Of a stretch of DNA of 64,000 nucleotides, positions 62,522 to 64,000 are shown one piece after another (position 1 is the stretch's first letter; every line of letters starts with the position of its first letter). The notes beneath the pieces are model-generated. The model did not search any database, was not told where the DNA came from, and worked only from the letters and a program-made list of their open reading frames with translations. Origin of the DNA: Anaerolineae bacterium (GTDB taxonomy: Bacteria; Chloroflexota; Anaerolineae; J036; Brachytrichaceae); the NCBI GenBank assembly GCA_023511655.1, contig JAIMBB010000001.1:18479-82478 (forward strand). The letters are read 5' to 3'. The translations under genes and the position numbers were made by a program.

Positions 62522-63808
62522 TCACCGCGCCTTCCACACGCGCGTATCGGGCTTGAACGCCGCCCACGAGAACCAAAAGTGGTTGACCGCTACGAGCGGC
62601 GTCAACGCCTGGCCACTCAGGGAACCATCCACAGCCTGGCCGAACAAGTTCCACGCGCTGCCCGTTTGCTCATCCACGAAGCGCGCACCATCGAATTTGA
62701 AGGTGAGCACCCGTTGACCCAGCCGACGCGAAAAGGCATTGGCCGCGCCGACATCGCGGCCCTCGGCTATGGCCGGCGCATCCAATGCCGAAGCGGTGCC
62801 CGGCGCCCAGAACACCACGATGGGCTCACCGCCGAGCACCGCGTTGACCACATGGACTCGAACCAGCTCGTCGTAGGGATAAGCGACGGCTTCTCCGTTC
62901 AGCTCTACGCCGATCACGCGCGCCAATTGCGGCAGTTGCTCCGGGGTAGCCGGGCCATCGTACAGGAAGGGTCGCGTATTCAGGTTGTCATAGCCCACGT
63001 AAGGATTCGCGCCGTAGCGGCGTTGGGCGCCGGTGTCCCGGGACAACACTCTGCCGCCCGGATGCGCTTCCCTGAACGCCTGCCACGACACGATCGTGGC
63101 AGGATAGAACGTGAGCCGGCGGCCGGCATGTTCACCTGCAAGCGCCAGCCCCGTGCCTTGTTGCCACCACGTCTCGGTCTGGCGGTCATACATGATCAGG
63201 TTGCTGAAGCGCAGCCTTCCCGTCGTGCCGAAGTCAAGCACCCGCCCATCGAACGTGCGCTCGAACGCAATTGCCGTGTTGCACAGCGGACAATACGTCA
63301 CCGCCAACGGCACACTGCCGACCACATCGTTCACGATCTCGTGCCAGGTCAGAATCTGCACCGGATAGGCCCGCGCGTCTGCGCCCACCTGCACGAAAAC
63401 CACAGGATCCAGATTGTGCAGCCATCCATCGGCCTCGTTCACTCCAACAAACCGAGGGGCGTCAATGGCCGGGATGCCGTCCCTGGGCGGGCCGCCGGAC
63501 AAGATCTCGCGATAGGGGACAATGTGCCGGCTGAAATCGGTTCTGAACTCGTCGGTCGCGCCGGCAGGCGGCGTCTCCGGCGGCAACAATACAGGCGTGG
63601 CCATCACCACAGTCGGCGTCGCCGCGGCTGCCAGCTGCGCGGCAGGCGTCGGAGATGGAGCGGCGGTTGGCTGCGCGGCAAGCGCTGGCGATGCAGCGAC
63701 TGTCGGCTGCGCGGCAGGCGTTGGCGATGGAACGGCTGTCGGCGCAGCGCATCCGCTGAGGACAACCGCGCCGAGCAGGAGAAATCGGAGAATGCATTCG
63801 TGTCTCAT
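62522..63808 (-). CDS. DUF3179 domain lipoprotein
   Basis: 428 residues from the ATG at 63808. Lipobox VLSGC is followed by a low-complexity linker with about three copies of a PTPAAQPTVAASPALAAQPT-like unit, then the DUF3179 domain: GIPAIDAPRFVGVNEADGWL, VGADARAYPVQILTWHEIVN, VTYCPLCNTAIAFERTFDGR (conserved Cys pair) and GGRVLSRDTGAQRRYGANPY. The Cys-Pro-Leu-Cys motif suggests metal or redox function, but the family is uncharacterised. The frame continues upstream into the right-edge repeat; that part is not used. Confidence 0.85.
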   Translation of the reverse strand: MRHECILRFLLLGAVVLSGCAAPTAVPSPTPAAQPTVAASPALAAQPTAAPSPTPAAQLAAAATPTVVMATPVLLPPETPPAGATDEFRTDFSRHIVPYREILSGGPPRDGIPAIDAPRFVGVNEADGWLHNLDPVVFVQVGADARAYPVQILTWHEIVNDVVGSVPLAVTYCPLCNTAIAFERTFDGRVLDFGTTGRLRFSNLIMYDRQTETWWQQGTGLALAGEHAGRRLTFYPATIVSWQAFREAHPGGRVLSRDTGAQRRYGANPYVGYDNLNTRPFLYDGPATPEQLPQLARVIGVELNGEAVAYPYDELVRVHVVNAVLGGEPIVVFWAPGTASALDAPAIAEGRDVGAANAFSRRLGQRVLTFKFDGARFVDEQTGSAWNLFGQAVDGSLSGQALTPLVAVNHFWFSWAAFKPDTRVWKAR

Positions 63809-63841
63809 GTCATCAATCATCCATGCACATACCACGAAGGG

Positions 63842-64000
63842 TGCGTTCACGAATAGGGGCAAGAACCTCCCGCAGGCTGCTTGCTTGAGTCTAGCCCAGA
63901 CCTGCGGGAAGGTTGTCGCTGACCTGGTTGCGCGGGCGACCACATAGGGTCACCCCTACAATGGGCAGCGGTGGGTGATGTAGGGGCGGCCCTGCGTGGC
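63842..64000 (-). repeat. Long inverted repeat, copy 2 (truncated by window edge)
   Basis: The reverse complement of this segment matches 46104-46263 with scattered substitutions and about one base of length difference. Both end at the same …TTCGTGAACGCA boundary. The other end runs off the window. Confidence 0.85.

Noticed and set aside
46104..64000. Composite transposon bounded by the inverted repeats
   Set aside because: No transposase or insertion-sequence gene is visible in or beside either repeat, and target duplications cannot be judged because one copy is cut by the window edge.

Overview
The window looks like chromosomal DNA from a high-GC member of the Chloroflexota (Anaerolineae/Thermoflexia-like). 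This is inferred from gene content, not from any marker gene: many ATPase-less sugar ABC transporters with Tat/lipobox binding proteins, a mevalonate kinase, YtxH and YugP-type proteins, and heptameric short tandem repeats between genes. No rRNA, tRNA, CRISPR array or transposase gene was recognised.

Layout. 0-8.3 kb is housekeeping or miscellaneous: a membrane coiled-coil protein, a methyltransferase, AcpH-like and PlsC-like proteins, two adjacent cytoplasmic HtrA-like proteases followed by a LuxR-type regulator with a degenerate receiver, PncB and a phosphoribosyltransferase. 8.5-16.6 kb is a LacI-controlled alpha-mannoside type locus with a textbook promoter/operator, a binding protein, two permeases, a GH38 glycosidase and a Gfo/Idh/MocA oxidoreductase. 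16.6-22.9 kb holds uridine phosphorylase, the only sugar-ABC ATPase of the window (MalK-like), a YugP protease, small membrane proteins, a HemL-like aminotransferase and a DUF1269 protein. 22.9-23.7 kb has no intact gene; it is rich in hairpins and carries an orphan Asn-rich sequence resembling the variable repeat of a diversity-generating retroelement (DGR) target.

23.7-46 kb is a long plus-strand catabolic island: a GntR/FCD regulator, two complete binding-protein/permease sets and about a dozen enzymes. It contains likely homologues of the D-apiose/D-apionate pathway: an SDR dehydrogenase directly coupled to an ApnL-like D-apionate lactonase, then ApnO-like D-apionate oxidoisomerase followed by an OiaC-like decarboxylase, and a DUF1537 kinase. 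Together they could convert apiose to L-erythrulose. Extra SDRs, a cyclase, a UlaG-like protein, a zinc dehydrogenase and a 2-hydroxyacid dehydrogenase accompany them.

46-57 kb (minus strand) is a respiratory locus: sensor kinase, NarL-type regulator, a triheme and a diheme MauG/cytochrome-c-peroxidase protein, a Rieske subunit, an arsenite-oxidase-family molybdopterin subunit and an FmdE-like protein, most joined by 4-bp ATGA overlaps. The pairing of AioBA-type subunits with two diheme peroxidases matches dissimilatory iodate reductase (idrABP1P2) rather than an ordinary aio operon. Three apparent single-base frameshifts fall in this locus. 57-64 kb holds a 2-hydroxyacid dehydrogenase, an exported protein, a fourth sugar transporter set and a DUF3179 lipoprotein. 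A ~160-bp repeat occurs in inverted orientation at 46.1 kb and at the right edge, bracketing the respiratory locus.

All four transporter sets carry a stem-loop between the binding-protein gene and the first permease gene, and none has its own ATPase, so the single MalK-like protein probably serves all of them.
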